The notes under the pieces: generated by a model
Told to the model about the DNA's origin: nothing
What the model saw: the letters and a program-made list of their open reading frames with translations, nothing else
Database searches by the model: none
Origin: Hypericum androsaemum
Taxonomy: Eukaryota > Streptophyta > Magnoliopsida > Malpighiales > Hypericaceae
Length of the DNA stretch: 64,000 nt
Direction of reading: 5' to 3'
NCBI GenBank assembly: GCA_963995505.1
Contig: OZ023185.1
Span: 806,001-870,000 of the forward strand
Made by a program: the position numbers and the translations under genes
Shown here: positions 23,320 through 35,214 of the stretch, piece after piece
How positions within the stretch are numbered: the stretch's first letter is position 1
Layout: every line of letters starts with the position of its first letter

Positions 23320-23910
23320 TATTCTCATACTAAAGTAGATATGAATTATTACAAAATTCTGGGAAAATTCAACGTGACCACAAATAGGCTAGGCATTGGT
23401 TGGGGGGATACATATTTCTATTCCATGGGTATAGACACCCAATTGTTGATTTTGATACACTTTCTTGATGTCACCCTTTAGCTCACCTCCCTGTGTAATG
23501 ACAAAGATGAATAAATCGTTGGCATTCCTTCTTGTCTGTTTCCTCGTGACCATACTTGGGTCTTACGTGTGTGTTCTCTGTCTGATTTTTATTGTATGTC
23601 TTGCTATGCGTATTTCATTTCTGTTAAGTGTCTGTTCTTGGACCCATTGCTCTTCAATGTTTTCGATGCAGGCAAAAGTGAATATAGTTTGACTGAGATT
23701 TTGAGGGAGCAAATAAGAAATTCATGCATTGTTGATATTCCTGCTGCTATCCAACACCAATACAAATTCCTCTGTCCCTTTGATAAAGGTTTGTATGGTT
23801 CACCTATGGCAGTTAGTTAGGTTCACTTTATTTGGGATCTTCGATTTAATTTTGTTACAAGAACTCAACAAGGTAGAACCTGCAGGTTTAAGGATGTATT
23901 TGTTGAGTGG
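23320..23910 (+). repeat. Diverged repeat unit B
   Basis: Same order of motifs as unit A, with a longer left part (ACAAATAGGCTAGGCATTGG, GATACACTTTCTTGATGTCA, CACCTCCCTGTGTAATGACA) that is shared with unit C. The coding-like segment reads YSLTEILREQIRNSC. It runs directly into the nucleotide-sugar-transporter fragment. Confidence 0.6.
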
Positions 23911-23945
23911 GGGGGCTAAACAGGAAATAGAGTTGGGACTACTAA

Positions 23946-24354
23946 GTCAACATCTCCGTCGCCCTCATCATGGCCAACAAGCAGCTCATGTCGCCCACCG
24001 CTACGCCTTCAGCTTTTGTAAACTGTCCTAACCCCTCTCTTTATCTGCCTTTCAATAATTTTATGATCATTTAATCTGCAACAGATTTATTATTTTAGAT
24101 GTCATTCTCAATTTGGCTCATCTGTCCTGCGTTTGAGTGATTGATACCTGACAATGCTAGTGTCATTGCTTTGTCATCAGCAGCAACCTTGACGGGCTTC
24201 CACTTAGTTGTGACGGCGCTGGTTGGCCTGGTCTCCAACGCCATCGGACTGTCTGCCTCCAAGCACATCCACTTATGGGAGCTCCTCTGTTTCTCGCTTG
24301 TTGCTCGCTGACATGAACTTCAGCATCCTGCTCAACTATGTCGGTCTCTACCAG
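23946..24354 (+). pseudogene. Fragment of a nucleotide-sugar transporter (UXT/UUAT-like)
   Basis: Two exon remnants, 23946-24017 and about 24183-24354, separated by an intron. The first reads VNISVALIMANKQLM and then, one frame away, YAFSF. The second reads ATTLTGFHLVVTALVGLVSN followed by SASKHIHLWELLCFSLVA and, after a frameshift and in-frame TGA, MNFSILLNYVGLYQ. This is the N-terminal half of the plant UDP-xylose/UDP-uronic acid transporter family (Golgi membrane). All later exons are missing. The exons are strikingly GC-rich compared with the surrounding DNA. Confidence 0.75.
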
Positions 24355-24639
24355 GTTTTCTGTATATGATATCTAAACCCATGACTTTAGTTATTAAATT
24401 CTTGTTGAGGGTGCAAATAATTCTTTTTCTTTCAAGTTTTGTTAATTACATAATCAAAGGTCTTCTCAGAGGTTTCAAGATATTGGATTTTCTTCTTTAT
24501 GCATTGACCTGATGGTTAGAGAAGCTGTTTCCGTTAATTACTTCCACATATCTGATATGTTGATAATTTTGCAAGATTCGGCTGCAGGAGATAATTGAAT
24601 ATGTGCAGTAGTGTAGATACAGAGCACATGATTTCCCGG

Positions 24640-25290
24640 TAATTTAAAATATTTTACTTGTATTTTTATTCTCATACAAATATAGATCTGAATTGTTACA
24701 AATGCTTGGAAACTCAACAAGACCACAAATAGGCTAGGCATAGGCTTTGTATGCATTTTGCTATAGGTATAGACAATCACATGTTGATTTTGATACACTT
24801 TCTTGATATCACCCTTTTGGCCACCTCCCTGTGTTATGACCAAGATGAATAAGTCAGTAGTATTTTTTCTTGTTAGTTTCCTCGAGAGCATACTCGGATT
24901 GCTCTGTACGTGTTTGCTCTCTATCTGATTTTTTTGTATGTCTTGTTATGTTTTTCATTTCTGTGAAGTGTCTGCTTTTGGTCCCACTACTCTTCAATGT
25001 GTTTGATGCACGAAGAAGCTGTATATAGTTTGACAGAGATTTTTAGGGAAAAATCGGAAATTCAAGCGTTGTTGCTATTCGCTATCCAACATCAATACAT
25101 ATTCATCTGGTCCCGGTGATAAAGGTTCGTCAGTGCACTTTGGGTTGTACGGTTCACTTTTGGCTATAAGGTTCACCTTATTTGGGATTCCAATTTTATT
25201 TTTTCACTAGAACTCAGGAAGGAAGAATCTGCAGGTTTAAGGAGATATTTGCATTGTGGGGATGTGGAAGAAGCGGCCATTTTTCTTGAA
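24640..25290 (+). repeat. Diverged repeat unit C
   Basis: Parallel to unit B from TTTTACTTGTATTTTTATTC through CCACAAATAGGCTAGGCATA, GATACACTTTCTTGATATCA and GAGCTGTATATAG-like sequence to GGAAGAATCTGCAGG. It is followed by a long CATA/CATT/CATG microsatellite (about 25310-25445), as in unit A. A further partial copy lies at 27300-27610. Confidence 0.6.
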
Positions 25291-25309
25291 CAAGGGAGTT
25301 TTCCATTCA

Positions 25310-25445
25310 TTTACCCATTCGTACATTCTTGCTTGCACACATGCATACACATATACATTCATGCATGCATGCACATATACATTCATTCATGCATTCATAC
25401 ATTATGTTACTTATTTCAACCATGCACACATGCATTCATAAAATA
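25310..25445 (+). repeat. Tetranucleotide microsatellite (CATA/CATT/CATG)
   Basis: Runs of CATACACATATACATTCATG type. Shorter versions occur at 23010-23056 and 27560-27605 at the equivalent place of the related units, so the microsatellite is an old part of the unit. Confidence 0.75.
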
Positions 25446-25618
25446 TGTTACCTATTTTAACCATGGAAATGTATAGTTTCTCGACTTCAATTTGTTGATT
25501 TTTTTCGTCCATTGATATGCAGATTTTTCGGCTACCATTAAAGTGTACTAACCAGCGATAGTGTGACTTCGACGTTGTTTTTGTTGTTTATTTCTCTGGA
25601 AAGCTTACAATGAAAGAA

Positions 25619-27205
25619 GAATGCTAGTATGTGGCTGAGAAAGTGACAATTAAGGTGAGTTTCCTCAGTAGTTTTGTAGCTAAAAATAATTTGGTTACTG
25701 GCCTTTGTTGTAAGATCTTTGTTTTCATGACGTGCTCAATAATAAGATGCACTTTGTTTTGTAGGTTGAAAAATTTGGAAAATATACCCTTATAAATTGT
25801 GCGAAGACCACCATGTCCTCGAAGCTGATTGGGGGTGACAACGACTTCTTTGCTAATTTGGTATGTTCCTATTGCTATTTAGCAGACAGAAATTTTTGAA
25901 GCCTGCCAGTAATATGATTTAATCACTTCCAGGTCTTTGCTATTTTTTGTTTTGACATGCAACATCGTTTAGTGGTCTACAAAATACAAATTATACCCTT
26001 GTCATTCTCTCTCCCATCAACAGTTCTCATGTCATTTTCATTTCTTTGCTTAAGATAATGTTAGAATTTGCTTTGTTATGCTGGCTTCTGTCCTTCACTT
26101 CACTTGCATTCTTATGTACTTCTGACCTTTCCTGTTTTGTGCATCAATTTAAGGAGGAGATGTTAAAGTTGTAGATGTTGTCCAATCAGTAAAGATGACC
26201 AATGCACAATGACAAATCAAGCACCCTATCAAGGTGTTAACCTTTTCTCTTTCTTTGTTTAAAATTTCGTTGGACTTTCTGTTGCAGTTCTTATGCTATG
26301 TGAAGTCTTTGGGACTTTCCAGCTTTTCGTTAATATGAGCTGAATTGTGATAGTTACCTTTTTAATGGCTATGCTCTGAATACAGGATGTGCTGCCCAAG
26401 GAACGCCCATGAAAGTTGCACCTGCGAGGATAGCATGTCTTGATTTCAATCTTTTAGAAAACCAAGATGCAGCTTCTTAGGGAGCTGCAGAAAATCTGTC
26501 AAAGGTAGTAAGATGCTGACCATTTCAGTCATACAGAAGTTTAATGTAATTATGCCTGCACATTATTGTGTTTAGTTTTGTTTGATTAGCCTTATTTATG
26601 CATAAAACCAAGATGCAGCTGAGTGTGCAGGCATTAGCCTTATTTATCTTTGATTTCAATCTTTTAGAAAACCAAGATGCACATTATTGTCTTGCTCTCT
26701 TTTGCTTAATCGTATGCATGTAAACATTTGAAGGTAGTTGCAGGTGGCGGGGGCTGTTGAGGCTGCGTTGTCTATTTATTTAGGGTATCTGGCAACTACT
26801 CTGGGATCTCATGAGCAGTTGGCTATTGCGGAGTTTGCAGAGAATCATTGTTAATTATACCAAAGGTACTCACAATGTTACAAATTATTGGATTCTCGAG
26901 TTCCATCAGTTTTCTTTATGGTCCACCTAAGGTGTTTCTTTTTTTTAGTTGCCAAATTGCGTGCTTACCACCATATGGCACAGATGAAGGCTGATAAAAA
27001 TCAAGGGGTTCCGGTGGTCATGATTGCGTTGCTAGTATCTCATCGATTATAGGAAAAGATATTTATAAATTTTGGCCTGAATCTATTCATCTCCTCTTCC
27101 CAAGGGAAGTCGTTGCAGCATGGGATTAGATTTTTCCAAGGGACAATAACCTAGAGGCTGGAGTCATCAAGCCTGCAATGAGCAAAGTGAATATAATTCA
27201 GGTTG
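25619..27205 (+). pseudogene. CCT1: Decayed chaperonin subunit CCT1 (TCP-1 alpha) gene fragment
   Basis: A series of exon remnants in the correct order for CCT1, a subunit of the cytosolic chaperonin that folds actin and tubulin. 25619-25654 reads YVAEKVTIK. 25765-25860 is an intact 32-codon exon with INCAKTTMSSKLIGGDNDFF. Near 26166 comes VVDVVQSVKMTNAQ followed by a stop, and near 26385 GCAAQGTPMKVAPARIACLD. 26740-26866 has EAALSIYLGYLATTLGSHEQ, near 26950 KLRAYHHMAQMKADK, and near 27140 NNLEAGVIKPAMSKVNIIQ. Introns are retained, so this is not a processed copy. The N-terminal third, the ATP-binding Asp region and several middle exons are missing, and there are internal stops. Partial gene duplication followed by decay is the simplest reading. 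Confidence 0.85.
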
Positions 27206-27299
27206 TAGATTTTATCTTGCAGGGGTATATTTTATCGCTACTTAACTTCTTAAGTCTTACCAATATCCTTCCTTTCTTAGTAATTGAGTATCGAAGATT

Positions 27300-27610
27300 A
27301 AGCTGCCTTTGATGTACGTCCCATCAATATGTTTAACATCTAAAAAGGTCAAGGTGCATGGAAATTGAAAAAAAAGAGGTTAATTCATGTCCCTTTGATA
27401 AAGGTTTGTATGGTTCACCCTTGGCCGTAATGTTCACCTTATTTAGAAAGTCCAATTTCGTTTTCTCACGAGAACGGAACAAGGAAGAACCTGCAGGATT
27501 CAGTAGATGTTTGCTGTGCTGGGGCTGGAGGAATCGACCATCTTGCTCGAAAAAGGGAGTTTCCTATTCATTCAAGCATTCATACATTCCCGCGTTCATT
27601 CATCATGTTA
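27300..27610 (+). repeat. Partial repeat unit D
   Basis: Contains CCTTTGATGTACGTCCCATC, CCCTTTGATAAAGGTTTGTA, GGAAGAACCTGCAGG and the short CATT/CATA microsatellite. It matches the left flank (22448-22510) and right half of unit A. Confidence 0.55.
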
Positions 27611-29848
27611 TCTAAATTTGCTAGATCAACCATGAAAAGTTTTGTTTATCGACTTCAATTTGCTGAACTTTTTCCTCCGTATCATACATATCTAGATTAT
27701 TAGCCTACCCCTAAAGGTTTTGATGGAGTTAATTAATTCCTCGTATCTAATATGTTTATAATTTTGTGGATTTCGGCTACAAGATATATCTGAATATGAC
27801 AACAGGCACCTGGCACCCAAATATTGGCTATGGGTACGTATGAAGGAGCTTATTTTTGTCTTCTTTTGTTACAATTTCTGGGAATTGTGTCTACTTTTTA
27901 CAGGAATATCGTTGCTGGGCTTTTTGAATATTGCACCGGAATTGTATGTCAACAATTGTAGCTATCAGTGGGCACAAGCCGCACAACTACGTTTTTGACT
28001 AAGTTAATTTGGTTCTAGATACTTTGTTTTTTTTTATGGGTGAATTGTTCTGGATAGTTCGTGCACAACCAAGGCGACATCCCCTATAATCTGCCAAGTA
28101 CACATCCAAATAAAAATATGCGAAGAATCATAATCACCAGGAATATTTTGGAGAGAACATATTCTTAACACGGTTTAAAAATATCGTGTATGGTTAAACT
28201 GAATATGCCAATCACATTGTACGAGTTGGCAGCAGAACTAGAATATGTTGCGAGAGGAATGAAGATAGTCTTTTTATTCACAAAAGATGAAGAATTTTTA
28301 ATAAAATTTTATAAAAATTATTTTTGTTTTTATTTTTTCGTAATTTCATTAAAAAAAAGCTCCTAATAACTGTATTAGTTTCACCTGGTCCTAAGCATCG
28401 CCAACGCGGATGGGCTGTAGGTTGAGTTGCACCTTCTGTTTTATTCCTGGGTCTCGTTCACGGCCCAATCACCCTATTACTAAAATTAGTCCCACTCAAC
28501 GAGTAGCAACTTTTTTTAATATATAAGTAGAATTTTGGTTGTATTTTTTATAAGTAAAAGCTTTTCACTACTTGAATTTTCACTCCAAACCAAAATTTCA
28601 CCAAGTGCTTACCGGCAGATCGATTGGTGACTTTTTTATTTATGGTCATGAGAGTCGAATTATTTGGAGTCCAAACTTGTGGATACCTTTGTTGAACTTA
28701 GGGACTGTGGGTCCGTTACATTTACTAACCCATTTATTTATCTGGATCATAGATGAATTATTTTGAAAGGTAAATTTTACGCAAAGATTACACTTGTTAG
28801 AAATTGAACTCTGAATTTTTGTCAACTCATTTAACTCCTTGTACGATTAGGCCAAATACTCATCGGTGAATCAATTAGCTCATAAACATATGAATCAAAT
28901 CGCTTTTGATTTATTACATTTAACTTAGATTCTATATTCCAAACTTCAATTATAATCATGTGTTTATAAATAAAAATCAATTAAATATCTCCATCGACAA
29001 ATCCAATTGGAGGGTTTTATTTATTTATTTTTTTTTAGCAGCGAGAGATTGCACTCATTACTACCTAGATGTAGTGAAATGCTATGTTTAAATTGGATTC
29101 CTCTCCACCGTTACATTGTTTAGAGTTAATACTCACGATGTTTATTTAATTTTTCTTTGTTGGGTTATGCAGTACGGTACTCAAGGTGCTGGAGAGATGG
29201 AAGTACGTTGAGTTGGGCACCTTCTAGATGTTCTTAATTTTTAGAGTTTTTCTGATAAATTTTTTGGATACATAGTTTTCGGAGGATTTTGGACTTTGAA
29301 CAGACAGAGTTCTAACTTGGTTAATCAACTGTAAATTAGGTTAGGTGTCAGAAATCAAACCTGTTTCGGAAATAATATATACATGTACCATGATCATAAA
29401 AGCTTAGACAATTAAACCCTAAAACCTAAACAGTCGGTTCCCTATCACGTAGCTAGGTCGAAACTTTGTTTTTCTATGGTGAGGCCAGGTCGAAACTTGT
29501 ACGAAGGGAACTGTGAGTTGATATAGGTGATAACAGTTGATTTTTTTTTTCACAACAGAGTGAACATTGTTGGGAGGAGGCTAGAGGGTGCGGTGTCTGA
29601 TAGTGTTCGAGTCCAAAGGCGAACTTTAACCGATCCCTTCTACCTGGCAGAATACCTTAGATCAAAATCAGAGCTCCCATACAATGAAGTCCAACAGTTA
29701 GAAACGTAAATATAGTTCAAACCAGGTAGAGTGATTGTCCTTTTTGTTCAGTTCATAGCTCACTTCAAGTATGATCTAACTTGTTATGCATCTGATTTGA
29801 CTTAAACAGTTATCTATCGATTCTGTCACGCTGGAGCCTGCGCACAAG
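27611..29848. other. Intergenic stretch between the CCT1 relic and the F-box gene
   Basis: No intact gene seen. 27730-27790 resembles 24535-24600 (TCTAATATGTTTATAATTTT against TCTGATATGTTGATAATTTT). 28982-29097 is the second copy of the dispersed repeat at 19483-19610. A 60-codon frame at 29527-29709 followed by a possible GT-AG intron (29707 to about 29808) may be a 5' untranslated exon of the F-box gene; it does not join the F-box frame as coding sequence. Confidence 0.45.
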
Positions 29849-31391
29849 ATGCAGATAGCTGAAGCCAGGCCCGGAAACGATGATCAGAATCTCGATAAGT
29901 TTAGCGAACTCCCGCTTCTAATCTTCCATCACATCTTGTCTTTCCTCGGAGTGAACGATGTAGCACGACTCTGTATCGTGTCCCCAAGATGCCGAGAGCT
30001 TTGTACATCTAGCCCTTGCATGCTTTTCGATGTGAACTTTGATAAGAGAAGTTGCACAAACAAGTGTAGAGGTTTTAGGAACCTTCTTCACAAGCTGATA
30101 GATGTGCAAGATGGGTCAGAGTTGCTGCAGATGCACCAATTTCGCCTTCACTGGCATTGCGACGACTGCAGAGATTTTTCTCCAACATCCATATTCCATC
30201 GCTGGGTGAACAGGGCTGTAAGTTGCAACGCCCAAGAGATCGATATCGGGTTTTATCCCGATGTAGGAAGCTCCTTCATCCTGCCTACCTGCCTCAGTAG
30301 GGCTTCCACGACAACAAGAATTTTGAGACTGAAGCTGTGGGGCGACCAGCTAAATTGCCTGCCAATGGACTTTGCCTCCATCCAGGTCTTAAGTCTGGAT
30401 TCAATATTGGTGAACTCTGGTTGCCTTCTGGGTGAATGGGTATCTCGCCATTTTGCATCACTTAAAACACTGAATCTTGAAGTTGTCCGCTTCATCCAAC
30501 ACCTTTCTATTACAAGCTCGTCTCTTCAACGCCTCACCATCTCCAGTTGCCTCGTGGAAGCTGACGTATCTATTCGATGTCCATCCCTCGAGTATGTTAG
30601 AATGAAGAAATGCATGATGGGGCGCAGGCTGCCCTGTGAATTAACCGTTGAATGCGGAGAGCTAAAAAGCTTGCTGGTTGATGATTGTTCATTTAACCGG
30701 ATTGTCATCGTTGGTCCCTCTTCTCTTAGGGACTTGCAAATCACCAACAGCTCAGCTAAATGTAGTACGTTCTACAGGATATCGGCTGAAGCCCTCTGTA
30801 CCTCCTCCGGTCCTCCTACGGCTATCATGGAAGGAGCTCTTCTTCAAATCGATCCACGAAGCATTCCGAGCTTTGAAAAGGTGTCCCTTAAATCATCACC
30901 TAAGTTGCTAATGTCTCCGAAATTTAAACCACATCCGTATATTGGAGATAGATATCGACAATACCTGGGTAAGTACATGCCAATCTTAATTAGTTTTTCA
31001 TTTCTCCTTTTAGATATATGCAGACGTCGTGGTTTTGATGATCTTTCTTCCTTGCAGATTATGGATCTTTTAGAGATGAGGGCTGTGTTTTTCAATCTTC
31101 ACCATTTGGAAGTCAACATCGATAATTTGCAAGAGTTGGGCTCGTCAACTATAAGAATGCTTGCTAGCGCCATATGCTCAACGGCAAGCCTCAAGACTGT
31201 GACATTAAATTGCCAGTCTGAGGACGTAAGTTTTATTATTAGAGCTGTTGTTCACATATTTGTCTACGATTTTGCCACTTTGATAATATTATTGTGTTCT
31301 CTCTATCTGTGCACAGGTTGTTAGATTGCTTAAATCAGACTTGAGAAGAGAAATCCCTGCAGCTGTCGAAATCAAATCAAATCCCCAATAA
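29849..31391 (+). CDS. F-box protein with leucine-rich-repeat-like C-terminus
   Basis: Starts at ATG 29849. Residues about 19-60 form the F-box (SELPLLIFHHILSFLGVNDV, RLCIVSPRCRELC), which binds Skp1/ASK in SCF ubiquitin ligases. A long leucine-rich part follows with irregular repeats (LRLKLWGDQLNCLP, LKTLNLEVVRFIQHL, LQRLTISSCLVE) that in this family binds the substrate. The frame is open to 31225, where GACGTAAGT is a clear donor. A 91-bp intron (31226-31316) leads to a last exon, 31317-31391, ending KSNPQ and TAA. GGGTAAGT at 30969 is a strong donor too: with the acceptor TTTTAG at 31073 it would remove 105 bases (35 codons) in frame, while the better-looking TTGCAG at 31057 would break the frame. 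The product is therefore 483 residues, or 448 if that intron is used. Substrate unknown. Confidence 0.8.
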
Positions 31392-32238
31392 TTACCGCAT
31401 CCCCGTATTTGCGAGTTTAAGTATTAGCTTCCTGTTCGTTAACCTAGCTTGTTTATTTTGCGACCTTTAGATTATATGGTTAATTCAATTGAACAATAAT
31501 ATGTTTTGCAAATTATTTGGTGATGCATGTATTAGTATGAATACTTATGCACTAGACTTATACGTTACGGTTGCAGTTGAAATTTGATTAATAGTTTAAA
31601 GTAGAAAAGTTTTTGTCGTTTCCAAGAGTCGAAACAACGTTAAGTAGCAGCAACTCCTGAGAAACAATAATATGCTCTTATCAACAAACATGACATGGAA
31701 TTTTTTTTGAAAGGTGACATATGGAATCTATTGTTTCGGCTTTTGGCAAGACAACAGGTTTAGAATTTGGAAAGACATGGAATGTATTGTTTCGGCTTTT
31801 GGGAAAACAATAATATAAAATTTCTCATTTATCATTGGGTGTTTGTTGGGTTCTGGGTTTTGGAGTTTCCCGGGATGGGTGTCGGATTCTTTGTTGGGGT
31901 CGTCTTCCTCTTGAGTTGGTGCGTCCGGTTGCGTTTGTGCAACCGTTTGCCACCTCGAATGTACACCGTAACTTTGGGGTTGATTAATAAAATTCAACTG
32001 CTTCAAAACAAAATTGCTATTATCAATGGAACAAAAGAAACATGACATATGGAATATGGAAAGGCTTAAAAAATTACCAAAATGGCTTATAGTTCAATGG
32101 CACAAAGTGTTGTAAATATGTAAGGAGTGCAGGGTTCAAATCCTGACACCAGAAAGACATAGATAACAATTTGGTAGTGCTTAAACAAATTGGTACTACT
32201 GCTGTAACAAACTGGTACTGATTAACAAGGACACAACA
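31392..32238. other. 3' flank of the F-box gene and intergenic DNA
   Basis: No gene recognised. A short segment is repeated at about 31723-31756 and 31777-31809 (TATTGTTTCGGCTTTTGG twice). Confidence 0.5.
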
Positions 32239-32515
32239 TGTTAGGATTTGTCTCAAATTTTAGTCAAGTTAGAACTCTTATTCATATTGAATAGAGTAAT
32301 AGTTATCCCCTATATATATCGACCTATGTCTAGGTCTAATGTGTGTAGTTGAGAGTTGTGAGGTAGAGAGAACCCTCACGTAGGCCTTGTAATCGGATTG
32401 ACTCGCATAGTGGACGACTTTCCTTTGCCTGTGGTTTTCTCCCTGTCTTGGGATTTTCACGTAAATCTCGGGTCTCGTGTTTCTCATTTCGAGTTTTTCT
32501 CAACAAGTGGTATCA
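32239..32515 (+). repeat. 5' LTR of the dead Copia element
   Basis: Starts TGTTAGGATTTGTCTC and ends TTTTTCTCAACA, a 277-bp LTR with TATATATAT near 32311 as its TATA box. Two bases later TGGTATCATAGTC begins, a primer-binding site one base away from TGGTATCAGAGTC-type initiator-tRNA sites. Confidence 0.75.
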
Positions 32516-32599
32516 TAGTCAGATATAAGACTCGAGTGAAAATGAAACAAAAAAAAAGTTGTGGCAGATTTCGTAATTTTGGGGTAAGGAGAGAATTTG

Positions 32600-32940
32600 G
32601 GATATCTTAAACCTAACAGCGGCCGCTGCCCCACGTCCCATCACCGCTATTTTCCCGACGTTGCTTGGAAGAGGCGACCGCCCTGCGCTTCATCGCCGTG
32701 CCTAGGGAGGAGACCGTCGCTGAGCCGATTCCGTAGAGAGAGAATGAGCCATTTTGGGGAGAGAGAAAAACTCTCTGAAACTCGTACCACTGTCGGAAAA
32801 CACCCGCTCGCCGCGGACCGAGGCCAAGCCCGTCGGCTACCTTTCGCCCATCACTGCCCTCTGTGGTGTTCCTTTAGCCAGCCGCCGCCTGGTTTGATTT
32901 TGGGGTTGAAAGCCCTAATTTCGAGTTGACTTGTTCAACT
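32600..32940 (+). other. GC-rich leader inside the dead Copia element
   Basis: Between the primer site and gag there are about 340 bases that are far more GC-rich than the rest of the element (for example GGCCGCTGCCCCACGTCCCA). A frame from 32597 to 32929 is open but has arginine- and proline-rich low-complexity content with no recognised similarity. It may be captured host sequence or the element's natural leader. Confidence 0.4.
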
Positions 32941-34257
32941 GTGAGGCTATTTTTTATTTCTGTTAACCTTAAGTCAACTGATTTGGCTGATTTTAGTTTC
33001 TAAACTATTTTCGGCTGATTTTTCTGTTCGAGGTATTTTAGGATGACTTCAATGAAGTACATATTCCTCAGTTGATGAGGAAAATAAATGTTTTCTTGTG
33101 GCAGGTGAAGATGTACACTATTCTGACACATCTAGAGCTGGATGAGACTCTACTTGATGAGAAGTCGATGCCTTCGAGTTGGGATGCAGTGATGAAAGCA
33201 TCAAAGAACCGTAAGGCTGTGAGTCACATTCAGTTGTATTTGTCAGATGATATTTTGCAGGACGTGTTGAAGGAGACAACAACTTCCTCACTGTGGACAA
33301 AGCTTGAAAAGTTATGCATGCCCAAGAGTTTGACCAACAAACTGTGCTTGAAGCAACGATTGTTGTCTATCTGGATGCAAGAAGATAAGACTGTGCACGA
33401 ACACGTATGGAATTTAAGGATATAGTGGCTAATCTTAGAACTCTGGATGTGAAGTATGATGATGAAGATTTGGCTTTATTTTTATTATGCTCGTTGCCTG
33501 CCTCATATCAGCAATTTGGGGATACTCTGTTATTCAGTCATGATACTCTGTTCGGAGTTGAAGAACAAGAAAAAGGGCAAAAGGTCCAGTGCTCCGAAAG
33601 GAGAGGGTTCTGATAGCTACAGTGCTAGTGTTTCTACCACCACTCAGAAAGAATATGATGGAGACCTCTTATCTATCATTGATGGGAAGTCCAAGGTTGA
33701 TGCTGCTTGGATCCTTAATTATTCTTGCATGTTTCATATGTGTCCCATCAGGGATTAGTTTTCAACATATAAACGTGTAGTGGGTAATATTCTCATGAAA
33801 ATAACTTTTCTGCAAGGTTTTTGGTATTGGCACAGTGAATATCAAGATACATTATGGTGTCATTTGAATTTTGACGGATGTGAGACATATCCATGATTTG
33901 AAGCGAAACTTGATTTTGTTGAGTATCCTTGATTTATTGGGGTACAAGTCCACCGGAGAAGGTGAAGTTCTTTGTGTAAGTAATAATTCATTAGTGTATA
34001 TGAAGGTCAAGAGGAAGGTTGGGAATCTTTATGTTTTGCAGGGTTTTACAGTTACAGAGACTGCTGATGATGCATCTGGCTTGTTGACAGATTCTGAGAA
34101 TACCTCATTGTGGCATATTTAGCTTGGTCACATGAGTGAGAAAGGCATGACCGAGCTGAATAAGAGAGAATTATTATGTAGACGGGGTATTGGAAAGCTA
34201 GAATTTTGTGAGCACTGTGTGTTTGGTAAGCAGAAGAAAGTCAGTTTTTAAAAGGGT

Positions 34258-35214
34258 GTGCACACTCCTAAGAGAATTCTTGACTATGTTCATTCTGATC
34301 TATGGGGGCCGTCTCAAGTTGCATCCAAAAGTGGTTCCAAGTATATGCTGACTATTATTGAAGATTATTCAAGAAAGGTGTGGGTGTTCTTCTTGAAGAG
34401 CAATGATCAAGTCTTTGTCACTTTCAAGCTGTGGAAGACTATGATTGAGAAACAGACTGGGAAAGATGTCAAGCATCTTTGTACCGATAATAGATTGGAG
34501 TTTTGCTCAAGTTGGTTTGATGAGTTTTGCAAGAATGAGGGTATTGTAAGGCATAAGACAATCCCTGGTACGTCTCAACAGAATGGAGTCGCTAAAAAAA
34601 TGAATATAACTTTGTTGGAGAAAGTTTGTTGCATGATGTCAAATACTAGTTTGCCTAAGTCATTTTTGGCTGAGGCTGCTTCCACTGCCTGTCACCTTGT
34701 AAATCGTTCACCTCATGCATCTCTTGATTACAAGGTACCTGAAGAAGTGTGGTCTGGAAATCCTCCTGATTATGCTGATTTGAAGATATTTGGGTGTCCT
34801 ACATATGCTTATGTGAATAATGGCAAGTTAGAGCAAAGATCTGTAAAATGTATCTTCATTGGCTATGCTTCTGGTGTGAATGGATACAAATTATGGTATC
34901 CCGAGCTGTCTAAGGTCTTGTTGAGTAGGAATATTATTTTCAAAGAGACAGACATGCTGAATAAGAGAGAGGATGTTTCTTCACCTGGTATTCCTAGTGC
35001 TCCAGATGTGGACTTGCAAAAGTCAAAAGTGCATGTGGAGTTTGATGTTGATCCAGAAGCGAGTTCCTCCCGTGATGTTGATTGTCATGATCCTACTCGT
35101 GATGGGTTATTTGATGAAGCTAAGAATGTTGGCACAGTTAAGAGGGAGCCAACGTATTCCTTTTCTAGAGACAGGCCCAAAAGAATTATCAGGCCTCCAC
35201 AGAAGTTGTCTTGA
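34258..35214 (+). pseudogene. Integrase part of the dead Copia polyprotein
   Basis: A 318-codon frame covering the integrase core and C-terminal part: DYVHSDLWGPSQVA, YSRKVWVFFLKSNDQ, HLCTDNRLEF (the element family usually has DNGGE here), TSQQNGVAKKMN, and the GKLEQRSVKCIFIGYASG block. The upstream zinc-binding His/Cys region is in another frame (WHI, stop, LGHMSEKGM near 34111-34150). It cannot form part of an uninterrupted polyprotein. Confidence 0.8.

Noticed and set aside
25249..25476. His/Thr/Tyr-rich ORFs (repeated YIHAC-type peptides)
   Set aside because: Translation of the CATA/CATG microsatellite.
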